Position numbers and translations under genes: made by a program. Shown here piece after piece: positions 8,949-17,436 of a DNA stretch of 64,000 bases. Source of the DNA: Acidobacteriota bacterium (lineage in GTDB: Bacteria > Acidobacteriota > Terriglobia > Bryobacterales > Bryobacteraceae); assembly GCA_016213775.1 (NCBI GenBank), contig JACQZR010000123.1:52796-116795 (forward strand), read 5' to 3'. Each line of letters opens with the position of its first letter. Within the stretch, counting starts at the first letter, position 1. The notes beneath the pieces are model-generated. The model was not told the DNA's origin. It did not search any database and saw only the letters and a list, made by a program, of their open reading frames with translations.

Positions 8949-10436
8949 ATGATCGAAGGATGGATGGCAACATGCCGTATGAACGAACTCCTGCGGCGCA
9001 AGCCGCTGCCGATGATCCTCGCCGAGGCGCAGGCAGACGGGGAGGGTGGTCTACGCCGCGCGCTCGGCCCGTGGAACCTGATTGCCCTCGGCATTGGCGC
9101 CACGATCGGCGCGGGCATCTTTCTACTTACGGGCACAGCCGCGGCGCGCAATGCCGGACCCGGCATCGTGCTCTCGTTCCTTCTTGCCGGATTCGGTTGC
9201 GCCCTGGCGGGGCTCTGCTACGCGGAGTTTGCTGCCATGCTACCGATCGCCGGTTCCGCCTACACCTATGCCTTCGCGACGCTGGGCGAAGTCTTCGCCT
9301 GGATCATCGGCTGGGACCTGGTGCTCGAATACGCCTTCAGCACAGCGACTGTGGCAAGCGGGTTTTCCGTGAACCTTGTGGGTTTACTTGCTGAATCTGG
9401 GATCACTTTGCCTGAGGCGTGGGTGAACCCGCCAGTGAATGTGCCGGCGTTCGTGGCCGTGCTTCTGGTGACGGCGCTGTTGGTCCGCGGCATCCGCGAA
9501 TCGGCCAACTTCAACTTCGTGATCGTGCTGTTGAAGGTCGCCACTGTGCTGATCTTCTGCGGCACCGCGGCGATCTTTCTCTTTCGCAATCCAGGGCTAG
9601 CCTGGGACAACTGGACCCCACTCGTACCCGACAATGAAGGCGAGTTCGGCAAGTACGGATGGTCCGGCGTGGCGCGCGGGGCCGCCGTGATTTTCTTCGC
9701 CTACATTGGCTTTGATTCCGTATCCACCGCCGCGCAGGAAGCGCGCAATCCCAGTCGCGATATGCCCATCGGGCTGCTTGGTTCGCTCGCCATTTGCACG
9801 GTGCTCTACATGCTGACGGCCCTGCTGCTCACCGGCGTTGCCTCGTACCGGGATCTGGATGTCGGCGCGCCTGTCGCAATGGGAATGGATCGCACCGGTG
9901 TCCGGTGGGGCGGAATGCTTGTTCGCCTGGGGACGATGTTCGGGCTCACCACCACCATGCTTGTTACGCTGCTGGGGCAGTCGCGCGTCTTCTTCTCCAT
10001 GTCGCGCGATGGGCTGTTGCCGCCGTGGATCGGCGCGGTGCATCCGCGTTATCTTACGCCGCACCGGTCTTTGTGGATCGTCGGATTCGCGGTGGCGGTG
10101 ATCGCGCTGTTGTTCCCTATCGCGGAATTGGGACAGTTGGTGAGCATCGGCACACTACTCGCCTTCGCTATCGTCTGCGGTGCGGTGATGCTACTGCGTT
10201 ACCGTCATCCCGAGTTGCACCGCCCCTTCCGCACGCCGTTGTTTCCCTGGGTTCCCATCGGCGGAATACTGGTCTCGGTTGGGTTGATGGCGAGTCTGCC
10301 GGCGGTGACCTGGTATCGCCTGGCCGGCTGGCTTGTGCTCGGCGTCATCATCTACGCGGGCTATGGAAGAAAGCGGAGCCGGGTCAGGGAAGCGGTCCCA
10401 GGCGAAGCTCCAGTTGCGGGCGCCGTGCACGGCTGA
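8949..10436 (+). CDS. APC-family amino-acid permease
   Basis: The 495-residue membrane protein has about 12 hydrophobic segments. Its first transmembrane helix carries the APC substrate-binding loop GIGATIGAGIF. Motifs such as FFAYIGFDSVSTAAQEARNPSRDMP are typical of cationic-amino-acid-transporter/YfnA-like members. It probably imports amino acids by proton symport; specificity is uncertain. The ATG at 8949 is preceded by GGAGG with a 9-base gap, which supports this start over the internal ATG at 8979. A 38-bp duplication spans the start region. The 3' end overlaps the convergent response-regulator gene by 53 bp. Confidence 0.88.
   Translation: MIEGWMATCRMNELLRRKPLPMILAEAQADGEGGLRRALGPWNLIALGIGATIGAGIFLLTGTAAARNAGPGIVLSFLLAGFGCALAGLCYAEFAAMLPIAGSAYTYAFATLGEVFAWIIGWDLVLEYAFSTATVASGFSVNLVGLLAESGITLPEAWVNPPVNVPAFVAVLLVTALLVRGIRESANFNFVIVLLKVATVLIFCGTAAIFLFRNPGLAWDNWTPLVPDNEGEFGKYGWSGVARGAAVIFFAYIGFDSVSTAAQEARNPSRDMPIGLLGSLAICTVLYMLTALLLTGVASYRDLDVGAPVAMGMDRTGVRWGGMLVRLGTMFGLTTTMLVTLLGQSRVFFSMSRDGLLPPWIGAVHPRYLTPHRSLWIVGFAVAVIALLFPIAELGQLVSIGTLLAFAIVCGAVMLLRYRHPELHRPFRTPLFPWVPIGGILVSVGLMASLPAVTWYRLAGWLVLGVIIYAGYGRKRSRVREAVPGEAPVAGAVHG
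8966..9003. repeat. 38-bp direct repeat, copy 2 (within the permease 5' end)
   Basis: This is identical to 8893-8930. It encodes permease residues 7-18 (including MNELLRRK). The strong ribosome-binding site lies between the two copies, so the duplication seems to have moved the start codon upstream. Confidence 0.95.
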
Positions 10437-11148
10437 GCATCAACTCCTGTCCAGTGTTGAGTAACACTTGATAGTCGCCGTGGAACCATGGGCGCAACTC
10501 GCGGATACGGTCAATGTTGACGATGGTGGACCGGTGGATACGAACGAACCGCTTCGGGTCAAGCCGTTCTTCTATCGAGGAGAGGGTTTCTCGCAGAAGG
10601 TGCGCCTCCTGATTGACGTGCAGTGTGACGTAGTTGCCACTGGCCTCCACCCAGTCGATCTCCTCGGGTCGTACAAACAGAATCCGGTCGTTGCGTTTTA
10701 TAGCGAAACGTTGCGGGAGTTGCTGTTGCTTGCGCAGATCGGCCAACAGCCCGTTGAGCGCTGATTCGAGAGTATGGCGCGGGGCTCCTTGCAGCCAATG
10801 TCTCGCCTTGCCAATTGCCATGCCGAACCGGTCCGCATCAAACGGTTTCAGCAGATAGTCGATGGCGTGGGCCTCAAAGGCCCGCAGGGCGTGTTCATCG
10901 TACGCCGTGACAAAGATGACGACAGGGCGCTCCGGACCCAGTGCATCCAGCACCGCGAAACCGTCCAACTCAGGCATCTGCACATCGAGCAGCGCCAGTT
11001 GAATGCCGCCTTGCTCCAATCTGCGCAGTGCCTCCGCGCCATCGCCGCATTCGGCAGCCAGTTCGAATTCCGGGTGTTGCGCGAGTAGTGCCTTCAGCCG
11101 GCCCCGCACCAGCGGCTCGTCATCGGCGATGAGAACACGCCAGCTCAT
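10384..11148 (-). CDS. LytTR-family response regulator
   Basis: The 254-residue protein has an N-terminal receiver domain with acidic residues D9-D10, phospho-acceptor D55 in LALLDVQMPELDG, the T in VIFVTAYDE and K in YLLKPFD. A C-terminal LytTR DNA-binding domain (about 149-250) has VEASGNYVTLHV and FVRIHRSTIVNIDRI. Its ATG overlaps the stop of the upstream kinase gene (ATGA), so the pair is translationally coupled. It should be phosphorylated by that kinase and then bind promoter direct repeats; its targets are unknown. Confidence 0.93.
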   Translation of the reverse strand: MSWRVLIADDEPLVRGRLKALLAQHPEFELAAECGDGAEALRRLEQGGIQLALLDVQMPELDGFAVLDALGPERPVVIFVTAYDEHALRAFEAHAIDYLLKPFDADRFGMAIGKARHWLQGAPRHTLESALNGLLADLRKQQQLPQRFAIKRNDRILFVRPEEIDWVEASGNYVTLHVNQEAHLLRETLSSIEERLDPKRFVRIHRSTIVNIDRIRELRPWFHGDYQVLLNTGQELMLSRARRPQLELRLGPLP

Positions 11149-12125
11149 ACACCGGCGACTGTTGCCGTGACAAAGGGCATTTGTATGGAAGATACCGCGC
11201 CGCCCTGCGGTGGACGGATCAGTTCCAACCGCGCGTTTGCTCCGAACAGAGTTTCCAGCCGCCGCCGCGTATTGGACAACCCGACTCCCTCCACCGCGGA
11301 CGCGCCTCCACCACGGCCGTTGTCGGCGACTTCGATTTGCAGTTCCTCGCCGTTGCGCCGCGCCCGAATGGAAACGCAGCCCCGCCCGGCGCTGGGAGTA
11401 ATGCCGTGGCGGATAGCGTTCTCCACCAGCGGTTGCAAAAGGAAGTTGGGAATCGAGGCTTGCATCGCCGCCGCTTCGATGTCCATATTCACCGAGAGCC
11501 TGTCCGCGAAGCGTGTTTGCTCGATCTCCAGGTAGCGGGTGAGCATGTCGATTTCCTCGCGTAGCGTGATTTGCTGCGATGCGGCGTTTCGAAAGCTGTG
11601 ACGCAGCAAGTCGCCCAATCGTGCGATGGTGCGGTCCGCCGCGGCGACGTCCTGATACATCAACGCGGAAATGGTTTCCAGCGTGTTGAAAAGGAAATGC
11701 GGCTGCAACTGAGTGCGCAATGCTTCCAGTTGCGCGGCCCTCAACTGCGCCTCCAACTCCAACGCGCGCCGTTCGTTGGTCTGTATCGTCCCGCGATAGA
11801 TCCACGCATGGCTGCCCGCGGCAATCGCGGCGTACACCACCATGTCCCAATGAAACCGCTCTCCGAACAAGGCTTCCAGCGTGCGGCCGCCGGTGAGCGC
11901 CAGGCCGAGAACGTGCGCCATGGAAAACATGCCCGACCCGAGCAGGTGTGTAGTGAATCCCACGGGCCAGCGCGCACGATCGAGCGGCAGCTCGCGGCAA
12001 AGCGCGTATAGCGGTATCGCCAGCATCATCCAAAGACCGGCGTCCCATGCGAAGGAGAAAATCCACGGCGGCATTCGATCATCGTACCAGCCACAAGATG
12101 GCTGTAACTCCAGCGGCTGAATCAT
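11145..12125 (-). CDS. LytS/YehU-type sensor histidine kinase
   Basis: The 326-residue protein has about four N-terminal hydrophobic segments (residues 20-110), then a His_kinase domain with H143 in LQPHFLFNTLETI, the N box PLVENAIRHG, a G box DNGRGGG and GVGLSNTRRRL. There is no separate periplasmic domain, so the membrane part is the likely sensor, or it receives input from a partner. The ATG at 12125 overlaps the stop of the upstream WG-repeat gene (ATGA), which supports this start over the later Met at 12074. It ends in an ATGA overlap with the regulator gene. Confidence 0.92.
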   Translation of the reverse strand: MIQPLELQPSCGWYDDRMPPWIFSFAWDAGLWMMLAIPLYALCRELPLDRARWPVGFTTHLLGSGMFSMAHVLGLALTGGRTLEALFGERFHWDMVVYAAIAAGSHAWIYRGTIQTNERRALELEAQLRAAQLEALRTQLQPHFLFNTLETISALMYQDVAAADRTIARLGDLLRHSFRNAASQQITLREEIDMLTRYLEIEQTRFADRLSVNMDIEAAAMQASIPNFLLQPLVENAIRHGITPSAGRGCVSIRARRNGEELQIEVADNGRGGGASAVEGVGLSNTRRRLETLFGANARLELIRPPQGGAVSSIQMPFVTATVAGV

Positions 12126-13165
12126 TCAGCCCACACAATAGAGCCTTCTTTGCCGATGAGTTGGAACTTGCCGTCCAGGCGAACAGCGGCAAGACCATCG
12201 CGGAAGTCGTGGGCGCTCGTGAGCGGCGGGAGAGTGAGGTGGGTTCCGTCGAGTTTGATGTAGCCGTAATGGTCCTCATCGAGTTCCACCCAGGCGCGGT
12301 CCTCGACGAAGTTGCCGGCTGATTCGAATTGCGGAGGGATCACCCATTGGCCCTTCCGATCGAAAAAGCCGGTATTGGCGGAGAGGGCACTCGCGTAGTA
12401 CTTACCATCGCTCATGCGGACCTTCTCGTTCACGGAACCAGCGGCCAGATCCTGATGGAAGTCGCTGATGTGCGTAACGCCTTCCGGAGCCGAGAAAACC
12501 TCTTTGCCGTTCTGGTCGATGTAGGACCATGAATAGGAGCGGCCTTTGAGCACTGCGGCAACACCCCGGTCGAAGGGATGCGCTTGACGGTACTTGGGCT
12601 TGATCTTGAATTCACCGGCCGGATCGACGAAGCCGTACTTGTCCTTGAGGGAAACGGCTGCGAGCCCTTCCGAAAACGGCACGCAATAGCGGTACTGAGC
12701 CGGAATGACCCATTCGGCGTCGCGGTTGATGAACCCGAAGTAATACGTCCCCTGGCGGGCGACGGCCAAGCCATCATGAAAGTCGTGAACGGCTTCGAGG
12801 GTTGGTGGGATGACGTATGCTCCGGAGCGGTCAACGAATCCCCAGAGACCGCCAAACATGTAATGTTCCTCGTCATGGAAGTTGTACTCCAGCTTTGCGC
12901 CGATGTTGACTGCGGCCAGGCCATCGCTGAAGTGATGGGCTTGGTGAAACTGCGGCGGGATGGCGTATTTGCCGTCGGGGTCGATGTATCCCCATTGGCC
13001 GCCGATGATGCCTCCGTCCCTGTCGGGCGTGCCGCGAAGGTTCACCAACGCGAGGCCGTCGACAAAGGGCTCGGCGGCCTTGAACTTCGGGTTGATGATC
13101 ATCGCTCCGTTGCGATCCACGTAACCCCAAAGATCACCGCAGCAAACAGGGAACAAGTCCGGCAT
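12122..13165 (-). CDS. WG-repeat (KWG Leptospira repeat) protein, first gene of the two-component operon
   Basis: The 347-residue protein is made of eight ~40-residue WG repeats, for example LWGYVDRNG, QWGYIDPDG, LWGFVDRSG, YFGFINRDA, KYGFVDPAG, NTGFFDRKG, HYGYIKLDG, each followed by an IPPQF-like segment and a GLAAV motif. No signal peptide is visible from the ATG at 13165. Extending the frame upstream would run it antisense through the hslU 5' copy, so the shorter start is used. Such repeats are thought to bind other macromolecules. The ATGA overlap with the kinase gene suggests it works with the two-component pair, for example as an input or scaffold, which is inference. Confidence 0.8.
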   Translation of the reverse strand: MPDLFPVCCGDLWGYVDRNGAMIINPKFKAAEPFVDGLALVNLRGTPDRDGGIIGGQWGYIDPDGKYAIPPQFHQAHHFSDGLAAVNIGAKLEYNFHDEEHYMFGGLWGFVDRSGAYVIPPTLEAVHDFHDGLAVARQGTYYFGFINRDAEWVIPAQYRYCVPFSEGLAAVSLKDKYGFVDPAGEFKIKPKYRQAHPFDRGVAAVLKGRSYSWSYIDQNGKEVFSAPEGVTHISDFHQDLAAGSVNEKVRMSDGKYYASALSANTGFFDRKGQWVIPPQFESAGNFVEDRAWVELDEDHYGYIKLDGTHLTLPPLTSAHDFRDGLAAVRLDGKFQLIGKEGSIVWAE

Positions 13166-13171
13166 TGTCCG

Positions 13172-13395
13172 AGGGTAGCGCACTGATGCCCCGGCACTGG
13201 ATACAATGGTAGTTTCGCTGATGTACTCCTCCATCCTTTTCCATACCCGAGTCGAGGACTGCGCCTGATGGTGATCTATCTTCCCAGCCAGTCGCTCGAC
13301 GAGACCCCGGTGCTCGACGAACTCACGCCAAGCGAGATCGTCCGCGAGTTGGACAAGCACGTTATCGGGCAGGCAGAAGCCAAGCGTGCGGTAGC
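13172..13395. repeat. 224-bp direct repeat, upstream copy (hslU promoter and 5' end)
   Basis: This segment matches 14194-14417 at an offset of 1022 bp; I see only two mismatches. It contains the region upstream of hslU and its first 42 codons. The match begins 7 bp upstream of the WG-repeat start codon and ends exactly where the fragment diverges from hslU. Confidence 0.97.
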
Positions 13396-13405
13396 AAAAA
13401 TCTGA
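13268..13405 (+). pseudogene. truncated duplicate of hslU 5' end (45 codons)
   Basis: From the ATG at 13268 the first 43 residues follow HslU ([16 protein letters not shown] ... EAKRAVA), then two unrelated codons and a TGA at 13403. All ATPase motifs are missing, so it cannot be a functional HslU. It ends 14 bp before the Cld-family gene and may supply that gene's promoter and a translated leader. Confidence 0.9.
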
Positions 13406-13419
13406 TCGCGAGGCCTGCC

Positions 13420-14061
13420 ATGAGTGCTGCACCACCAATCTACTCGCTATTCGCCTGCGCCAGCGACGCTCAGGCTATGACCTCTATAGATGCACCGAAG
13501 GACGGACGGGTGAACCGGTACCGTATCGACAGTGTGCAAGCCATCACGGGGATGCTGGAACCCTTGCCGCTCGCGGGCTGGCCTTTGATCCGTGTGGAGG
13601 GAAGCGCGCCGCGGGAGGCTCCTGACGGGGTGGCGGCTTACTACGGGGTGACGCAGCATGTCCAGTACACGACAGCAGAACAGGCAGCGGCGCTTGCGAA
13701 GTCACGGGGTGAATACGGCGCATCCGGCGAGTCAATCCGGGCGGTGATGATCCCGATCCGCAAGACCGAAGCATGGTGGGGGCTGCCCCACGACGAGCGC
13801 CAGGCGCATTTTCGCGAGGGAGAACGGCCTGGTCACACGAGGATTGGTGAGCCATACGTGGATCGCGTTTTCCGGCGGCTGTATCACTCGCGGTATCTGG
13901 GACGCAAAGTGACCTACGACTTTCTCACTTACTTCGAGTTTGAGCGTAAGGACGAAGCAGCCTTCCGGGAATTATTGAGGAACCTTCGCGACGCCGGAGG
14001 CAATCCGGAATGGCGTCATGTGGACATGGAGTGCGAGATCTGGATGACGAAGCTCGGGTGA
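13420..14061 (+). CDS. chlorite-dismutase-family (Cld-like) haem protein
   Basis: The 213-residue protein has the C-terminal signature of the Chlor_dismutase family: KTEAWWGLPHDERQAHF, then GHTRIG, then RLYHSRYLG and YDFLTYFEF, with a closing ferredoxin-like strand. The His in RLYHSR is a plausible proximal haem ligand. The family includes true chlorite dismutases, HemQ coproheme decarboxylases and uncharacterised short members; this one resembles the short uncharacterised group, so no reaction is claimed. It lies inside the 224-bp repeat bracket, driven probably by a copied hslU promoter. A later Met at 13477 is an alternative start. Confidence 0.75.
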   Translation: MSAAPPIYSLFACASDAQAMTSIDAPKDGRVNRYRIDSVQAITGMLEPLPLAGWPLIRVEGSAPREAPDGVAAYYGVTQHVQYTTAEQAAALAKSRGEYGASGESIRAVMIPIRKTEAWWGLPHDERQAHFREGERPGHTRIGEPYVDRVFRRLYHSRYLGRKVTYDFLTYFEFERKDEAAFRELLRNLRDAGGNPEWRHVDMECEIWMTKLG

Positions 14062-14100
14062 GTCCTTCAGGCCCGGCGTGACGACTGCAGCCTTGCGAAA

Positions 14101-14122
14101 GGCTGGCCTGGAAACGCCAGCC
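14101..14122. terminator. hairpin downstream of the Cld-family gene
   Basis: GGCTGGC, an 8-base loop and GCCAGCC form a strong 7-bp stem 40 bp after the Cld stop. There is no following T run, so it may be a transcript-stabilising hairpin or a repeat end and not a classical terminator. Confidence 0.4.
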
Positions 14123-14144
14123 CGAGCCCGCCAGGGGGCCGGCT

Positions 14145-14162
14145 GCGGACGAGGGCGTCCGC
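14145..14162. repeat. GC-rich palindrome near the insert boundary
   Basis: GCGGACG, loop AGGG and CGTCCGC form a 7-bp stem in the intergenic part of the inserted segment, 31 bp before the downstream 224-bp repeat. It looks like an interspersed palindromic element, but only one copy is visible here. Confidence 0.5.
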
Positions 14163-14193
14163 CTACAAGAGGTGCGGAATGTCCAAACGCCAT

Positions 14194-14417
14194 AGGGTAG
14201 CGCACTGATGCCCCGGCACTGGATACAATGGTAGTTTCGCTGATGTACTCCTCCATCCTTTTCCATACCCCAGTCGAGGACTGCGCCTGATGGTGATCTA
14301 TCTTCCCAGCCAGTCGCTCGACGAGACCCCGGTGCTCGACGAACTGACGCCAAGCGAGATCGTCCGCGAGTTGGACAAGCACGTTATCGGGCAGGCAGAA
14401 GCCAAGCGTGCGGTAGC
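14194..14417. repeat. 224-bp direct repeat, downstream copy (at intact hslU)
   Basis: This is the partner of 13172-13395. It covers 96 bp before the hslU ATG and the first 42 codons of the intact gene. The two differences are one substitution upstream of the ATG and one in codon 20. Confidence 0.97.
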
Positions 14418-15648
14418 CATCGCGCTGCGCAATCGCATCCGCCGGCAGCGGCTTGAACCTGAGATGGCCGATGAAGTGATGCCCAAGAACATCCTCATGA
14501 TCGGCGCCACCGGCGTCGGGAAAACGGAAATCGCGCGGCGTCTTGCGAAGCTGGCGAATTCGCCATTTCTCAAGGTGGAGGCGAGCAAGTTCACTGAAGT
14601 CGGCTATGTGGGGCGCGACGTGGAAAGCATGATACGCGACTTGGTGGAGATCGCGATCGAGATGGTGCGCGAGGAGCGGTTGGATGAAGTGGCGGACCGC
14701 GCCGAACGCAACGCCGAAGAAAAACTGCTGGATCTGCTCATGCCGCCGCAACCGGAGGCATCGGAGTCAATGGAGCGCACACGAGAGAAATTGCGCGAGA
14801 AACTCCGGGCGGGCAAGTTGGACGACCGCGTGGTTGAGGTGGATGTCAAGGAGCGCGGGCCGAGCTTCGAAATCACGACGCAGAGCGGGCTCGAAGAGAT
14901 GGACATTAACCTCAAGGAGCTTATTCCGAATCTCTTCGGGAATCGCACAAAGCGGCGCAAGATGCGTGTGCATGAGGCGATCGACTACCTGATTCAGGAA
15001 GAAGAGCAGAAGCTGATCGACATGGATCAAGTGACGCGCGCCGCGCTGGAGCGAGTGGAACGGTCGGGCATTATTTTCCTGGACGAGGTGGATAAGATCG
15101 CGGGACGCGAGGGCGGCCACGGGCCGGATGTGAGCCGCGAGGGCGTGCAGCGCGACATTCTGCCGATTGTGGAAGGAACCACTGTCAATACGCGCTACGG
15201 GTTTGTTCGCACCGATCATATTCTGTTCATCGCAGCGGGTGCGTTTCACGTTGCGAAACCAAGCGATCTGATTCCGGAACTGCAGGGGCGCTTTCCGATT
15301 CGAGTGGAGTTGAAGTCGCTTTCGGAGAAGGACTTCGTACGTATTTTGAAAGAGCCGAAGAATGCGCTCACCAAGCAGTATGTGGCGCTGCTGGAGACCG
15401 AAGGCATAAAGCTCCAGTTCACCGATGAAGGCATCGAGGCGATGGCGGGATTCGCGGCGCAGATCAACCAGCAGCAGGAGAATATCGGCGCGCGGCGGCT
15501 GCACACCATCATGGAAAAGGTGCTGGAAGAGATCTCGTTCCAGGGTCCGGATCTGAAGAAGAAGTCCGTGAAGATCGATGGGGCGTACGTGCGCAACCAA
15601 CTCGCCGATATTGTCAAAGACCAGGACCTGAGCCGCTACATACTTTGA
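14290..15648 (+). CDS. hslU: ATP-dependent protease ATPase subunit HslU
   Basis: The 452-residue AAA+ protein has Walker A GATGVGKT (about 72-79), a sensor-type I domain between the Walker motifs, Walker [14 protein letters not shown] (about 258-270), and the conserved C-terminus ending DLSRYIL, whose last residues insert into HslV. It unfolds substrates and feeds them to the HslV peptidase in the cytoplasm. GAGGA lies 8-9 bases before the ATG. The usual upstream partner hslV is absent from this window. The stop overlaps the next start (TGATG), so the lipoprotein gene is coupled to it. Confidence 0.97.
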   Translation: MVIYLPSQSLDETPVLDELTPSEIVRELDKHVIGQAEAKRAVAIALRNRIRRQRLEPEMADEVMPKNILMIGATGVGKTEIARRLAKLANSPFLKVEASKFTEVGYVGRDVESMIRDLVEIAIEMVREERLDEVADRAERNAEEKLLDLLMPPQPEASESMERTREKLREKLRAGKLDDRVVEVDVKERGPSFEITTQSGLEEMDINLKELIPNLFGNRTKRRKMRVHEAIDYLIQEEEQKLIDMDQVTRAALERVERSGIIFLDEVDKIAGREGGHGPDVSREGVQRDILPIVEGTTVNTRYGFVRTDHILFIAAGAFHVAKPSDLIPELQGRFPIRVELKSLSEKDFVRILKEPKNALTKQYVALLETEGIKLQFTDEGIEAMAGFAAQINQQQENIGARRLHTIMEKVLEEISFQGPDLKKKSVKIDGAYVRNQLADIVKDQDLSRYIL

Positions 15649-16619
15649 TGAAACGCCTGCTTCCGTTTCTGATCCTCAGTGGTTGTGGATATGTGGGTGA
15701 CGTGCGTCCGCCGGCGTTGCACATTCCGCAAGCAATCCAGGATCTGCGAGGCTTGCAGCGTGGTGGCAACCTGCTGCTGGAGGCGACGCTGCCGCGGCTC
15801 ACCACAGACGGTCTCACGATCGACGATTTGCCGAAGATGGAGGTTCGCTACGGCGTGCCGGCGGCGAGCGGGTCTGAAGTGAACGCATGGGCGGATGGAG
15901 CGCGCAAGGCAGAGACGGTGGTGAACGAGAAAGGGCTGCTGCGGTCGACTGTGCCGGTGGCCGATCTGGCGGGCAAGGAAATCTTTGTGGCGGCGCGAAC
16001 GGCGACGGTGAAGGGACGCTGGTCAGACTGGGGGAACGTGCTGGCGTTGACGGTGCAGCCGCCGCTCGCCACGCCGGCGAACATCAAGCCGGAATCCTCG
16101 GCCGAAGGCGCGCGTGTGACATGGACGGGTGATGCGCCGGCCTATCGCGTCTATCGCAAGGGCCAAGGCGATGAGGATTTCCAGCTACTTGCCAATACAA
16201 ACGAGGCTGCGTATTCGGACGCGACCGCGGCGTATGGCAAACGCTACGAATACCAATTGCAGGGCATTCGCAAAGTTGGCCACCGTGAGGATGAGAGCGA
16301 AGTTTCGGCGACAGCGGAGATCACTCCAGTAGACAAGTTTCCGCCAGCCGTGCCGCAAGGGCTGTCGACGCTGCTGGCGGTTGCGAGCGTGGAAGTCGCC
16401 TGGGAACACAACTTAGACAAGGACCTCCGCGGCTACATCGTTTATAGGGCGAACACCGAAGGGCCGTTTGAACGAATCTCCGATATCATCGAATTACCCG
16501 CATACAGCGACCGTAAAATTGAAGCCGGCAAGACCTACCGCTATGCGGTGAGTTCCGTCGATCGCAACGGTAATGAGAGCGCGCGCTGCGAGCCGGCGAC
16601 GATCCAGATTGCGCAGTAG
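15648..16619 (+). CDS. lipoprotein with fibronectin type III-like repeats
   Basis: The 323-residue protein begins with a lipoprotein signal; the lipobox LSGC puts the lipidated Cys near residue 13. The mature part has two FN3-like units: ARVTWTGDAPAYRVYRKG with YSDATAAYGKRYEYQLQGI, and VEVAWEHNLDKDLRGYIVYRA with AGKTYRYAVSSVDRNGNES. It is probably anchored in a membrane facing the periplasm; no enzymatic motif is visible. The ATG shares one base with the hslU stop. A TTG three bases earlier is an alternative start. Confidence 0.82.
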   Translation: MKRLLPFLILSGCGYVGDVRPPALHIPQAIQDLRGLQRGGNLLLEATLPRLTTDGLTIDDLPKMEVRYGVPAASGSEVNAWADGARKAETVVNEKGLLRSTVPVADLAGKEIFVAARTATVKGRWSDWGNVLALTVQPPLATPANIKPESSAEGARVTWTGDAPAYRVYRKGQGDEDFQLLANTNEAAYSDATAAYGKRYEYQLQGIRKVGHREDESEVSATAEITPVDKFPPAVPQGLSTLLAVASVEVAWEHNLDKDLRGYIVYRANTEGPFERISDIIELPAYSDRKIEAGKTYRYAVSSVDRNGNESARCEPATIQIAQ

Positions 16620-16636
16620 CGAAGGAAGGACAACCC

Positions 16637-17428
16637 ATGACCCGCCACGTCCGATACAGCCACAACAAACGCACCGAGCCGACGGCGCCGGACAGCTCCC
16701 CGCTGGTGCACTACGGCCTGATTGATGGAGGCACGGTGTACGAAACCGAATCGATGTATGGAGGTGAAAAGGGCGAAGGCGTACCGCTGTCGGATGTGCG
16801 GCTGTTGCCGCCGGTGTGCCCGACGAAGATAGTCTGCGTGGGCCGTAATTATGTCGATCACGCGAAGGAACTGGGCAATCCCGTTCCTGTCGAACCGCTG
16901 CTGTTCTACAAGCCGCCCTCGTCGCTGGTGGCCAGCGGCGACGACATCGTCTATCCGCCGATTACGGAGCAAGTGAGCTTTGAGGGCGAGGTCGGCCTGG
17001 TGATTGGGCGTAGGGCGCGCGACGTCGCGGCGGAGGATTGGAAGCAGTACGTCTACGGCTACACGGTGATCAATGACATCACAGGCCGCGACCTACAGAA
17101 GAAGGACGGGCAGTGGGCGCGCGCGAAGGGATGCGATACGTTTTGCCCCGTGGGGCCGTGGGTGGTGCCGCAGCGCGAAGTGGAATTCGAGACGCTCCAC
17201 ATCCGCACCTGGCACAACGGAGAGTTGAAACAGGATGGCTCGGTTCGGGATATGATCTTTTCCCCCGGTGTTATAATTGCCTATATAACGCAGTTTCTCA
17301 CCTTGGAACCGGGCGATCTCATCGCCACCGGCACTCCGCCAGGCGTTGGACTCCTTCAGGCAGGCGACACGATACGCGTCGAAATCGAAGGGATCGGGGC
17401 TCTGGAAAACAAAGTCATTCGAGGTTAA
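16637..17428 (+). CDS. fumarylacetoacetate hydrolase (FAH) family protein
   Basis: The 263-residue protein has the FAH C-terminal fold: [15 protein letters not shown], the metal ligands in [12 protein letters not shown], the [14 protein letters not shown] motif, and the closing [13 protein letters not shown]. Family members cleave or decarboxylate 2-keto diacids, for example oxaloacetate decarboxylase, HpcE-like isomerase/decarboxylase or acylpyruvase. The substrate cannot be chosen from sequence. A good ribosome-binding site (GAAGGAAGGA) precedes the ATG. It sits 8 bp before transaldolase, so the genes are probably in one transcript. Confidence 0.9.
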   Translation: MTRHVRYSHNKRTEPTAPDSSPLVHYGLIDGGTVYETESMYGGEKGEGVPLSDVRLLPPVCPTKIVCVGRNYVDHAKELGNPVPVEPLLFYKPPSSLVASGDDIVYPPITEQVSFEGEVGLVIGRRARDVAAEDWKQYVYGYTVINDITGRDLQKKDGQWARAKGCDTFCPVGPWVVPQREVEFETLHIRTWHNGELKQDGSVRDMIFSPGVIIAYITQFLTLEPGDLIATGTPPGVGLLQAGDTIRVEIEGIGALENKVIRG

Positions 17429-17436
17429 CCACACAT

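Noticed and set aside
11149..12066. N-terminal extension of the response-regulator frame
   Set aside because: The frame is open through the kinase gene, but the ATG at 11148 starts the receiver domain exactly and overlaps the kinase stop, so the extension is a shadow.
13268..13405. Functional short HslU-like protein
   Set aside because: Only the first 43 residues match; all ATPase motifs are missing. It is a copied 5' end.
14767..15600. 277-codon minus-strand open frame
   Set aside because: It is antisense to hslU.
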